This document shows, piece after piece, positions 11,964 through 23,789 of a stretch of 64,000 nucleotides of DNA. The notes below the pieces were generated by a model. The model did no database searches and was not told where the DNA came from. It saw only the letters and a list, made by a program, of their open reading frames with translations. The stretch comes from Lytechinus pictus (taxonomy: Eukaryota; Echinodermata; Echinoidea; Temnopleuroida; Toxopneustidae): contig NC_087246.1 of the NCBI RefSeq assembly GCF_037042905.1, positions 33,102,001-33,166,000 of the forward strand, written 5' to 3'. The position numbers and the translations under genes are program-made. The stretch's first letter is position 1, and each line of letters opens with the position of its first letter.

Positions 11964-13751
11964 TAAGCCTGAGTCGAATCGATTTTAAAATCGATGTTCG
12001 ATCGATGTCATCGAACGCCGGTGCAGATTTTGCAAAATCGGTGCATCGAAAAAAAAAAAAAAATACGTCGGCCGGCCGATTCATTTGGTTCACACAATCA
12101 GACATCAAAATAAACAGTAATATCCAACTTGACTACTACTTACTTCATTTATATTGCCCCCAAAATGAAACCGATTGTGTAATTATGATGCCTATTCACC
12201 ATTAATTTGAAGTTTATTTCGATCATAGTTCGAGTCTTACTCGTCTGCCCGGCTCGTCTGCTCGTGCCGAGATAATTTATGCACGATGAATTTATGAATG
12301 GAAGTCGCCATTCATCGTGCATGCGCAGTACCGTACTGTCAATCATATCAGAAAATGGCCGGAAAATTGATGCGATCAACGTAAAGTATATCTTGCTTTT
12401 CATGAACAATATTAATATCATGACCATAGAACATGATTTAATCGTAATATTTAACAATAATTTGCATATGATAATCATTAATATGAACTTAGAGCTTGAT
12501 GTGAAACGTTTGTATTTCGTTTAATTTTTCAATGGCGGACATCACATGACGATCGTCTTGAGTGAGTGCACTTGTCTAAAAAAATAATTTTCACGTTAGG
12601 ATTGATTATCGAACATTGTCAACATGTAGAAACTCTTTTGAAGATCGTAATATCACCATATAATAATATTTTACATGACAAAACAGAGAAAAATTACGTT
12701 TGATTTTTTTCCCATCAATATGAAGCTTGTTTGTGCCCAACTTTGGGCTCTGATTTCATGAATGGAAAATATGTCAGACGTCATCGAACGCGCATGCGCA
12801 TTGTGCTTCTTTTCTCGGAGCCGGAGCTCGGAGACGTCCAGAGATGGAATAAAAAATAAAAATAATGCCAGTATAATACTATTAATTCTTCCATATGAAC
12901 ATAACATACTTTGCTGACATCGTCAATTCTTTTAGTATGGCCATAAAATCTTATTAAATCGTAGTTATTTAACATCCAATAATAATTTATATGAATTTAG
13001 AGCTCGATCCAAGAATTCGTATTTATTTCGATCACAAAGCTCTTGTGTAAAAAAAAAATGGATTATCATTATCAGGATTAAATCTCGAACATCGCCAGAA
13101 CTCATATTCCACAATATTTCCTCACAATCGTTATATCAGCATTGAATACCAATTCAAATGACCATCCAGAGAAAATTACGTATTTATTCCCATCAATTTA
13201 TTTGGAGCTAATTTTGGATCTAACTACCCCGCCAACTACACAATCTCAGGCAAGTTACAACGCTCTCCCCGCTGTTTGCACTTGTTAGATGGCGCTGGCA
13301 AGCACGCCTGTCGTTTCGGGAGAGTGAGTGTACGGGGCTGGTGTGTGCGAGTCTGGACTGCGAATGCTAGTTGACCGAAAATCATTCGGATCGACTCTGC
13401 GTGATTCATGTCTTTAATATTGTTTCATTTTAAACTTATATCTTATCATCTGCAAATATCATTGTTGAAGATATTTTGGGAAGAATTCTGCATTGCTCCC
13501 CGGCCTTTTTTGTGTTTTGTGATCATGGAAAATACAAACGAACTTTGCTCTGTCATTTGCTTTTGCAACGCTCACCCGGCCAGCGCAGACCGTCAGTGCA
13601 TGTAGTGCATGCATAGCGCATGCATCGACGGCCGGCCGGAGCCAAAAAAAGACTTGATTTTTCCCGCCTTCAAATTTCGATGCATCGATGTTCGATCGAA
13701 TTAAAGCTGTCGAACACCGGTTTTCAAAATAATCGATATGACTCAGGCTTA
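11964..13751. mobile_element. TIR element with 8-bp CTTTTTTG target duplication
   Basis: The left end TAAGCCTGAGTCGAATCG and the right end ...ATGACTCAGGCTTA form inverted repeats, with subterminal CGATCGAACATCG-like motifs on both sides. CTTTTTTG is present at 11956-11963 and 13752-13759. The 8-bp duplication fits hAT or P-type transposition. Interior sequence is AT-rich with no transposase. It is nested in the 9836-13963 element. Confidence 0.85.
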
Positions 13752-13963
13752 CTTTTTTGAAAGAAGAAATTAATGATATTGCTTTTTTTTGTCTCTTTTT
13801 CTTTTCTATATTTTGATGGGGAATCTTTCTAAAATATAATTTCCATAGGAGAAATTTGCTTGCCCGATTCGGGCAAGCAGTTTTTGTCTCTGCTTCATAA
13901 CACTTGCCCGACTCTAACTTTTACTTGCCCCGGGCAATCGGGCAAGCGCTTATGTCGCACCCT

Positions 13964-16900
13964 GGGGGGTCATTTTTATTACCATGGAGCCATGTTCAGT
14001 TTTCCAGAGCCAATCTCTTTTTCAGCTCTGGGCATGGTTTCACATTGCAGTTTCCAGCTGCTTGTATATTCGTTTACATAATGTTTAATACTGTTTATTC
14101 AATTGTAGTTCATTTTTTAATTGATATCAAATGTTAAATGATTATTGAATTAATTGTTAATTGTTCAAATAATGTTTATTATTTCAGTATTTGTAACTGT
14201 TAGTGTTAGATCTATTTACTAACTAATTTTTACAATTGTCCATCAAATTGAATAGCTCAAGAAAGAATGAAGTTTATCAAAATTGAACAGAATTATGGCA
14301 CTTACTGGAATCCCATTAATGATTTTCAATCTTGATAATGAATAACTCACTTGAAATTATTTTTTTAATATTCAATGCATTGCCTGCTGACGTTAGAAAA
14401 CTCGCCAGAAAATTCAATTCATTTCACACATGTCGCGCCAGCACAGTCAATCACATCACCCCAGCACACAGGCATTCACCCAACACAGCAACAAGCACAG
14501 TCAATCACCGCAACACACATCGAAGTACAGGTGCTATCACTCACCAAAAAACCCGCTGAAATACGTCATTAAAATTGATTTATCTGCGCCAGATTTCCAA
14601 AGCACGTGACGGATTAGTTCAGATTCAGGAAGCGGGGTCCCCGAAAATGCACTAAAAATGAAGAAATCCGTGATCTTTTCCGAGTTTGCAAACTTTATCT
14701 TCAAATTCCAATAAAAAACCAAATCAGAATTTTTTTCTTTCTTGCAGTTACGGCGATATCGGACTTTGGAATTGTTTTATGAAGTTGCGAGAGAGATCCC
14801 AGAGCACATGAGAGCAAATCGCTCACCAATCTTGTTATTTTTTTTCGCTCGTCAGCAGCCATAAAATAGTAAATGTCAAGAAAATTGATGCGGCATTCAA
14901 AAAGAGAAGCGGGCGCGGACGAGAAACATCACATTTTTTTTTTTTAGCCAATTTTTGAAAATAGTCAATAGTAAAAAATTTCATGCGGCGGCCAAAATAG
15001 ATGCGTGCGAGGACGATCAACTACTTTCTTTTTACTTGGCCTAATGGCTAATGGTGGCTGCACGATAGCGAGCTGTCTGTTTACGAGGAGAAATTTAAAA
15101 ATGTTTAAAAACTCCTCGAAACAGACGGCTGCCAGCTGTCTAAGCAAGCACTAACCCAGGGAGAAGCGGGCCGGAGCCCAGGACTCGTCCGTGTAATACT
15201 AGTCAAACATATACTCTCCAAAATGGGGTAGAATGGGGTCTCAATAGCACTCCAAATAAAAGGGGGGCTTAAGCAAGCGCTAGACCTAAGCTAAGGTCAG
15301 TCCAGGGGCGCGGCGGTATTCTGAAATGTTCTTATCTACGTCACGATCTCAAATTGGTATTCCGAAAACGTTCTTAACAACCTTAGACCAAAAGCTTCAG
15401 ACTCCGCTCAGTCTGTTCTGTAATTTGCGTGGTTCCGCTGAACTGCGTTGGCCCCACTCACCGATACATAACTGTTAAAATGATAGTAAAATGTCAGAAG
15501 TGTTCAATAAATCCCCAGAAACGATGGTTATTCCTGTCTTCAACAACCTATGCATTTATCTTATCAAACGTGTCAAATTTTTCAGGCGATGGTTCGTGTC
15601 ACTCCTACGAACGGGGTTATATAGCCAATATAACCTCGTTCTCGGCAGCATACCGTAGCACGGACAAAAAAAAAACATTGACTATTTTCCTCCCCATCCT
15701 TCGCCCCAAATATCACGACCTGATCGAAGTGGATCAAGTATGATACTTAACATAACTTTATATTAGAAAGATCACTCTAAGTGATGAAAATCATATGAAA
15801 AATGAATAAAAACTCACTGATTTTTCACCTCCGGTGACCGTCACTCCTCTTTACCCCTCTTGATTTGTTCAATGGTGTTTGATCGTGACAAATTGAAAAA
15901 GAAAAAAATATCACGAAAACCATAGAGGTTCATCCACCCGGATGGACGAAACACTACTCGTGACGCACTGGTAAACATGTCTCGATAGCCCCGACAGATT
16001 GGCAATTTTGTTTCGTCTAGACAAACGTGTTTAAAGAATAAAAAAATCCAAATTGTTTTTTTTTTTTGCTTATCTATAATATTTCTAGTATGAGTATATC
16101 CAGAGCATCATTTGTCTGCTTTCCTCTTCCCTTACCCTTTCTCTTTCTTTTTTTCTTCCATGTGTAATTGAGTTTCTTATGATTTTTTTTATTTCTTCCT
16201 TTTTTCTCATTCTTTGTTCTTTGTTCTTTATTTCTTTTATTCTTAATTTCTTTAGGGGAACTCACCCCTCCTGAAATTTAAGGGGTATTGTACGTGTACC
16301 CCCCCCCCCTCCGCCGCCTGTGACAACAATAATTCTAGTGTAAAAAAATAGTGAACAAAATATTGAGTGTCAGGTGAGAAAAAGACTAGTCGCTGGATCA
16401 CGGAGCTTCCTAAAATTATGCTTCACCGGAAACAGGTAGAAGCTTATTTTATCCAGCTCTGTGGTCGCCACTGCTCAGTGGGTAGCTTTCTTTTATTCAG
16501 TGCAAGAGGGCGTGCTGCGGTACTTGCGTAGGAGGCTATGGGCCAGGCGAGAATAATGAAAAATTTCCTGATGATTTTACACGATTTTGAAAACAATCTT
16601 ACAATCAAGGACGATATTTCACTCATTGGACATTGGAATCCTGTTTAAGTAAAACCAAAATCTACCTTTGGGTCAACATGAAAATTGGTATTACTCTTTT
16701 ACTTCGTGCGTTCCTACTTAAAAAAGAGACTGGAAGCGGCACTGGTCTCAGAACAGTCCCACCCCATACCTTTCCCTGTATAGCGAATGGTCGGGGTGTA
16801 CGAGTGGTTCGTGTAGGTTCCACTAAGTTACACTACCGCTACATCTTCATCATGGTCGAGGTGCTGGTCAGCAAATTGGGATTGTCCCACTTTTACAGGG

Positions 16901-17910
16901 AATGTCTCAGTTTTCAAAGATTTATCCACACAAGAAATCTAGGAAAGTTCATTCACCTGTCAAGTGCCGACATCCATTGAGTGCACTAGTCAGTGTAAAC
17001 ATATATCAGGTTTCATAACAAGATTATTGGAAGATGGCAAGTCGTGAAAAATAGACGGTGAACTGGGGGGGAATTGAGGTCACTGAATCTATTTTTAGCA
17101 CTCTCAATACCCGTAACTGCCGTCCATGTCCCGCAGGTATAATGAAGAAAAACTGTCCCCATAAACATGGTCTATCTCAATTTATCAAGACATAATTTGT
17201 CTTGTTTTCTGAGACAATCCCAATTTCTGGACCCGCGCCTCTACTGCCTACCCGAACCATCGGCCGATAAATACTCGCTCTCAAAAACCAGTGACAAACT
17301 GTGTCACTTTATGGTAAAAAAGGCAACACGTCATGTAAAAAAAAGACATTAAGCGTAATCTACAGTGACTTAACTTACCATCAGACCCAGACTCACTCCT
17401 TGCCCTTTCTTGTAAACGTCTCAAAATCGGTGATTTGAAGCCAGTTCGCAGTACCCCACACGTATTAATTCACTGCCGAATCCAAAATGGCGAACGCAAA
17501 TTGCGCATGACCCGGTAATATAAGCCTCATATGCATATCAGCGAAAATATTCGGCATTAGCATGATATTGGGAACCACTGTTCACTTATTCAGCTTAGTC
17601 CCTCACGCATGGTTCAAACCATGCTCAAACCATTATTTACTTACCGTACCAGATTTGTACTGCTCATGAAATTACCTTTCAAAATTCAAATGATTCTTTG
17701 TTGACTATCCGCTGGATTCCACAGTTCTCCAGGACTGGAGGAAATCAACAGAGGAAGAAAGAGATATAATTAGGGGATTTGATAATTTCATCAAGGTAAT
17801 TTTGTTATGCAAATTTATGCTAATTTCAAATATCCAAAAGCAACATCTTTTTAGAGTTTTTACCAAAATTTTCTAAAAATTTTTGTAGTGTGTAAAGAGG
17901 TGTATTGTTA
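13964..17910. other. Intergenic, no recognised gene
   Basis: Several short frames (for example 15429-15743) have no family resemblance. There are C-runs at 16300-16310 and a CT-rich segment at 16120-16260. CCAAAATGGCGAAC at about 17482 resembles the YY1/initiator motif at metazoan housekeeping promoters. It could belong to the gene whose coding exons begin at 23.6 kb, but no upstream exon can be proven. Confidence 0.5.
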
Positions 17911-17919
17911 AACCTGTTA

Positions 17920-18500
17920 TATTTAGCTGAAAAAAATGAGACAAAAATCAAAGGTCTAACCCCTTGAAAACCAAAAATGCCGAAAATTTCATCAAAATCG
18001 GATAACAAATAACAAAGTTATTGAATTTTCAAGTTTAGCAATATTTTTTGAAAACAGTCGTCATGAATATTCATTAGGTGGGCTGATGATGTCACATCTC
18101 CACTTCTTCTTTTGTATTTTATTATATGAAATTAGGTTTATTCAAATGTTTTCCTCCAAGAACTAGAAAAATTGAATTGACAACTGATTTAGTGCATTAG
18201 GTATTTATTGCTGCAACTTGTTTCATTATAAGGGAGACATATTATTCACACAAGTATGAAATAATGAAAAAATTATGATTTTATGTAATAACATATGAAA
18301 ACGGAAAGTGGAGATGTGACATCATCAGCCCACCTAATGAATATTCATGATGACTGTTTTCACAAAATATTGCTAAACTTCAAACTTCAATAACTTTGTA
18401 ATTTGTTATCCGATTTTGATGAAATTTTCAGCATTTGGCTCAGTGAATTCTACTCTATGTATTAAGATATAAATATTTTCAGCCCGGACCATCCCTTTAA
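17920..18500. mobile_element. Long inverted-repeat element (TCATCAAAATCGGAT family), copy 1
   Basis: Two arms face each other. GAAAATTTCATCAAAATCGG at about 17976 pairs with CCGATTTTGATGAAATTTTC at about 18411. GGTGGGCTGATGATGTCACA at about 18078 pairs with TGTGACATCATCAGCCCACC at about 18314. The outer end reads CCATCCCTTTAA. The whole resembles a hairpin-forming MITE; a half copy lies at 23862-24090. Confidence 0.8.
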
Positions 18501-18576
18501 AAATATGAAACATGACTCTCCCATAGACTTTGTGTGTACCGCTTCTCCCCCCCCCCCCCACCTCCTCCTCCACCTA

Positions 18577-18738
18577 GTCTGCAGGCACAGACCCTTGCTT
18601 TTCGAAGTTTGCATAGTGCATAATGCAGAGTCTGTGGCTGGCTCTACTCATTTGACACAGACAGAGCCTTTGGCGTCTGTTCTTTACTCTAGACCTGTTA
18701 TTGGTTAAAGTGTCAAATATGAGTCTGTGCTTGCAGAC
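18577..18738. mobile_element. TA-flanked MITE (GTCTGCAGGCACAGAC ends), copy 1
   Basis: The ends GTCTGCAGGCACAGAC and TCTGTGCTTGCAGAC are inverted repeats, flanked by TA at 18575-18576 and 18739-18740. A TA duplication is typical of Tc1/mariner-type MITEs. A second copy is at 33768-33943. Confidence 0.75.
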
Positions 18739-19457
18739 TATCCTCCATCCATGTTGCATTCTATCAGTGTCGCAAATGTACATTGCGCTCATTTTTTCAG
18801 ACATGATAGACTTAGCTTTTAATTGTAACTAATTCATGACAGTATCTCTCCGTTCAACTGAGTTATCGTATATGTTAAACCGAATGAAAATTGAAAAGCA
18901 TAACAATACCACCATTTTATGGGGCGAGTTCAAGACGCATGGCCGAAAACAAAATGTGTGATGTAACACCAGTTTTGTGAGAGTTTATTGTGCCAAGCCC
19001 TATCAGGTGAAATGACTCATACCCTGAGTGCAAAGAATGTGCAGTACATGTATACTGCTATAACATGAAGTATTCGTCAACTGAATACTTCAGTAAATCA
19101 ACATGGAGTCCATTACAATTTTGGCTTGGTTTGACGGGGGTGTTGCAAGAAAATATTTGCGATCAATTGCAAATATTCTGTTGCAATTTTACAACTGATA
19201 GATCAACATTAGCTGTAGCAAATCAGATTAAACTTCTTGTTTCAAGGAGCAGATTAGTATGAGGCGCCGAATGTACCAATATTATATAGAACAATTATTT
19301 GTTATATAATCATTATTTATTAAATAATAACTATTATTTATATATAATTTACATTTTATTTGTAAATAACTACTATTATATAAAATATCATTTCTAATTA
19401 TTTATATATAATTCCAAGTAATGCTTCATTATTTGTAAATAATAATAGTTCGACATT

Positions 19458-20250
19458 CCATTATTTATAAATAATGATTATTTGTTTTTTATTATTTACA
19501 AATAATGATTATTTGTTTTTCATTATTTATAAATAATGATTATTTGTTTTTCATTATTTATAAATAATGATTATTTGTTTTTCATTATTTACAAATAATG
19601 ATTATTTGTTTTTCATTATTTATAAATAATGATTATTTGTTTTTCATTATTTATAAATAATGATTATTTGTTTTTCATTATTTATAAATAATGATTATTT
19701 GTTTTTCATTATTTATAAATAATGATTATTTGTTTTTATATTATTTATAAATAATGACACTACATACTTCATTATTTATAAATAATGACACTACATACTT
19801 CATTATTTATAAATAATGCCAATTCGTTTTTCCGTTATTTATAAATAAGTTTTCTATTTATAAATAATAATTATTTATTATCAATGCCAGTGCACATTTC
19901 TTTATTTATAAATAATTTGTTGAGTTTTCCATTATTTATAAATAATTATTATTTGTTAAATAATGAAAACGTCTACTTCATTATTACTAAATAATTTTTT
20001 CGAGTGCACCATTATTCTCATTATTTATAAATAATCATTATTTAATGTTCGAGTTTTCCATTATTTATAAATAAAGATTATTTGTTAAATAATGAAATAT
20101 CTACTTCATTATTTATAAATAATAATTTAGTTTCAATATCCCATTATTTATAAATAATCATTATTTATAAACAATTTTTACAGTTTGCCATTATATACAA
20201 ATAATCTTTATTTATATACAAATAACCATTATTTATTAAATAATGGAAAA
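19458..20250. repeat. Left-arm array of 31-bp palindromic units
   Basis: CATTATTTATAAATAATG, an 18-base perfect palindrome, alternates with ATTATTTGTTTTT-type spacers at about 31-base period between 19475 and 19735. More degenerate, longer-spaced units follow to 20250. The same array appears inverted at 22220-23010. Confidence 0.95.
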
Positions 20251-22219
20251 CTCGCTATAACATGCAAATGTGGGACCGCCCATGGTATGAATATTCATGA
20301 TGCGATTTCCTTTTTCGTGATTTTTCTTCACAAATTTTTGTCCATTTCCTCTTCATAATGACATTTCTTGAAGCAATTTTCTAGGGATATGGTCTGATTG
20401 TAATATTCTTCATTTTCTATATAACTTCGTCTTTGTAGAAATATCAAAAAGTGTAATTTTATACGATTTTTCCTACAGTTCACAATCCCCATAGGCGCGC
20501 GTGTATCGTAGGGACAACCGGTGAATCGACGGAGTGCTCTTCATCGAAATACTACGTTGGTTGGTCCCCGGAAGTGGCGGGCGGAATTTAGCCCGAATCC
20601 TCGATGGAAGTCGATCAAGTGCATATGAGCTGAGAGAGTGAAATATCAGTGTACTTGTACAGGCCCTTCTACTTTTTATAAATATTTCTTGTTGCTTTTT
20701 TTGTTAAGTTAATTTTTCCTGGTGTAGAGATAAGTTTCAGTTCTAATAATGCACTTCAAATACATTTTGGAGTGTCTGTTTGAGGCGTTTGGGGCGATTT
20801 CACCTTGGCCCCAAAATGCTCGCAACGACAATACGGGGGCATGATGACCCCTAAATTTTTAAAAACTTATTTTTCTATTGAAAATTATCACAAAATTCAC
20901 CAAAAGTGTGCACGAAAGCCTTCGTATTTCACTTTTAAAACTCCAAAAAGTGCCCAAATGACAAGCTTGGTCGCTTCGCTGTGTCGCTTTCAACTTGAGA
21001 AAGTTTACGGGTCTGCTTCCCCCCCCCCCCCCTCCTCCGAAAGAAATTCTGTATACGGCCATGCTCTAAAGAGCCTGGCACATTGATTTATGTATACTTC
21101 ATTTTCATTATTTTTATCTCATTATCATCATGGCCTTACGCAGAATTTTTTCCGGGGGGGGGGGGTGGGGGGAGCAGGACGCGCGTAAACTTTCTCATAA
21201 AAATCTTGAAAAAGCGAAGCGACCAAGCTTGTCATTTGAGCTTGGTCGCGTCACGTTCTCGCTTTCAAGATTTTTTTGAGAAACTTTACGCGCGTCCTAG
21301 CTCCGGCCCCGGCCCCCCTGGAAAAAATTATGCGTAAGGCCATGTTGATAATGAGATAAAAATAATGAAAATGAAAGTATACATAAATCAATGTGCCAGG
21401 CTCTTTAGAGCATGGCCGTATACAGAATTTCTTTCGGAGGAGGGGGGGGGGGGAGGCAGACGCGTAAACGTTCTCAAGTTGAAAGCGACACAGCGAAGCG
21501 ACCAAGCTTGTCATTTGGGCACTTTTTGGAGTTTTAAAAGTGAAATACGAAGGCTTTCATGCACACTTTTGGTGAATTTTGTGATAATTTTCAATAGAAA
21601 AATAAGTTTTTAAAAATTTAGGGGTCATCATGCCCCCGTATTGTCGTTGCGAGCATTTTGGGGCCAGGGTGAAATCGCCCCAAACGCCTCAAACAGACAC
21701 TCCAAAATGTATTTGAAGTGCATTATTAGAACTGAAACTTATCTCTACACCAGGAAAAATTAACTTAGAAAAAAAGCAACAAGAAATATTTATAAAAAGT
21801 AGAAGGGCCTGTACAAGTACACTGATATTTCACTCTCTCAGCTCATATGCACTTGATCGACTTCCATCGAGGATTCGGGCTAAATTCCGCCCGCCACTTC
21901 CGGGGACCAACCAACGTAGTATTTCGATGAAGAGCACTCCGTCGATTCACCGGTTGTCCCTACGATACACGCGCGCCTATGGGGATTGTGAACTGTAGGA
22001 AAAATCGTATAAAATTACACTTTTTGATATTTCTACAAAGACGAAGTTATATAGAAAATGAAGAATATTACAATCAGACCATATCCCTAGAAAATTGCTT
22101 CAAGAAATGTCATTATGAAGAGGAAATGGACAAAAATTTGTGAAGAAAAATCACGAAAAAGGAAATCGCATCATGAATATTCATATCATGGGCGGTCCCA
22201 CATTTGCATGTTATAGCGA

Positions 22220-23010
22220 GTTTTCCATTATTTAATAAATAATGGCATTATTTAATAAATAATGATTATTTGTATATAATGGCAAACTGTAAAAATTGTT
22301 TATAAATAATGATTATTTATAAATAATGGGATATTGAAACTAAATTATTATTTATAAATAATGAAGTAGATATTTCATTATTTAACAAATAATCTTTATT
22401 TATAAATAATGGAAAACTCGAACATTAAATAATGATTATTTATAAATAATGAGAATAATGGTGCACTCGAAAAAATTATTTATAAATAATGAAGTAGACG
22501 TTTTCATTATTTAACAAATAATAATTATTTATAAGTAATGGAAAACTCAACAAATTATTTATAAATAAAGAAATGTGCACTGGCATTGATAATAAATAAT
22601 TATTATTTATAAATAATAGAAAACTTATTTATAAATAACGGAAAAACGAATTGGCATTATTTATAAATAATGAAGTATGTAGTGTCATTATTTATAAATA
22701 ATGAAGTATGTAGTGTCATTATTTATAAATAATATAAAAACAAATAATCATTATTTATAAATAATGAAAAACAAATAATCATTATTTATAAATAATGAAA
22801 AACAAATAATCATTATTTATAAATAATGAAAAACAAATAATCATTATTTATAAATAATGAAAAACAAATAATCATTATTTTTAAATAATGAAAAACAAAT
22901 AATCATTTATAAATAATGAAAAACAAATAATCATTATTCATAAATAATGAAAAACAAATAATCATTATTTGTAAATAATAAAAAACAAATAATCATTATT
23001 TATAAATAAT
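22220..23010. repeat. Right-arm array of 31-bp palindromic units
   Basis: This is the reverse complement of the left-arm array. Small differences (TTTTTAAATAATG near 22877, a shortened unit near 22905, CATTATTCATAAATAATG near 22933) show that the arms have begun to diverge. Confidence 0.95.
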
Positions 23011-23625
23011 GGAATGTCAAACTATTATTATTTACAAATAATGAAGTATTACTTGGAATTATATATAAATAATTAGAAATGATATTTTATATAATAGTAG
23101 TTATTTACAAATAAAATGTAAATTATATATAAATAATAGTTATTATTTAATAAATAATGATTATATAACAAATAATTGTTCTATATAATATTGGTACATT
23201 CGGCGCCTCATAGATTAGCAATCAATCATGGATTTGCAATTAACTACAAGACATTTGATTTGACTTGCAATTGATCACAAGTTCCTTGCAACACCCCTTT
23301 AGTTGTACCTGTAGCATAATATTTGGCTTGAAACTTACCAACAAAGCACAACCAAGCAACATGTACCTGGGTACAACTTTCTCTCTCATTCCTGTATTAC
23401 CGGAACTTTTGAAAATTCCCAACATTTCTTGAGAATTCCCAAAGTTTTCTGAAATTTGAACACTCCCAAATTCCAACAAATTTCCTGTTTATTCACACGG
23501 AAAGTTTGCACTGTGAAAACTCCCAGGAATTTTGCAACCCTTGAGTACACTATGTCGACTTGCAAGTGTAAAAGTTCCAAATGAATTTAATACAACAGAT
23601 ATTCTACTCTTTTCTTATACTGTAG

Positions 23626-23789
23626 GTCTAAAAATAATCATCGATTCAGAATGGATAACAGCCTTCCGGAGAGCCGGAGGCTTATGTTTGGACATACTGT
23701 GCCTGGCAGTGTAATGGCTTCATCTTCAAGAGCCGGAGTTGTGGTAGATCCGATGCCTTTGTCGGGCCAACCGGCATCTCTTAGAACGG
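23626..23789 (+). CDS. cenpj: cenpj exon 1 of the visible set
   Basis: A pyrimidine-rich stretch ending TACTGTAG at 23625 is a good acceptor. The frame is open from there and contains ATG at 23651 (MDNSLPESRRLMFGHTVPGS...). The donor is AACGG|GTGAGT at 23789/23790, phase 1. The part before the ATG is either 5' UTR or coding from an unseen exon. SSRAGVVVDPMPL is the conserved piece. Confidence 0.8.

Larger units (their letters stand above)
9836..13963. mobile_element. hAT-like TIR element with CAGGGTGC termini
   Basis: The left end is CAGGGTGCTACATAAC and the right end is CTTATGTCGCACCCTG, 14 of 16 positions complementary. Next to both ends lie repeated CTTGCCCGA / TCGGGCAAG subterminal motifs. 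The flanks are G-runs on both sides, compatible with a GGGGGG-type target duplication that cannot be sized. The element contains the polypurine tract and a second nested transposon (11964-13751). No transposase is visible. Assignment to hAT rests on the CAGGG-type ends and is inference. Confidence 0.7.
9281..15041. mobile_element. Candidate large composite TIR element
   Basis: AGGCCAAGTAAAAAAGGTAG followed by TAGTTGATCG near 9281-9312 is matched in inverse by CGATCAACTACTTTC plus TTTTTACTTGGCCT at about 15012-15041. The pair is about 30 bases at over 85% identity. I see no clear target duplication, so this may be the shell of an older element into which the 9836-13963 element inserted. Confidence is modest. 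Confidence 0.4.
19258..23212. mobile_element. Giant near-perfect palindrome (foldback-like element), 3955 bp
   Basis: TATGAGGCGCCGAATGTACC at the left end and GGTACATTCGGCGCCTCATA at the right end are exact reverse complements. The complementarity continues over nearly the whole length, arms of about 1.97 kb meeting near 21235 with a small asymmetry at the centre. Each arm has an outer AT-rich array of hairpin-forming units, a unique middle part (GGGGACCAACCAACGTAGTA in the right arm) and an inner GC-rich part. The target duplication is GATTAG (19252-19257 and 23213-23218), or AGATTAG if one end base is assigned differently. There is no transposase. The organisation resembles foldback elements such as Galileo (P superfamily, 7-bp duplications); that link is inference. 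Confidence 0.92.
19136..23298. mobile_element. GGGGTGTTGC-ended MITE split by a giant palindrome
   Basis: GGGGGTGTTGCAAGAAAATA at 19136 and TTCCTTGCAACACCCC ending near 23297 are the ends of a small MITE. An intact sibling of the family, inverted, is at 24788-25023. Aligned to that sibling, the left part runs through ...GGAGCAGATTAG and the right part resumes at GATTAGCAAT, so the 3.95 kb palindrome entered one MITE. Confidence 0.85.

Noticed and set aside
15429-15743. 104-codon frame on the plus strand
   Set aside because: No recognisable domain, no splice partners, and includes low-complexity A-runs; not distinguishable from chance.
19475-19735. Regularly spaced repeats resembling a CRISPR array
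   Set aside because: Spacers are not unique (the whole 31-base unit repeats), the repeats are AT-rich perfect palindromes in a eukaryotic transposon, and there are no cas genes.
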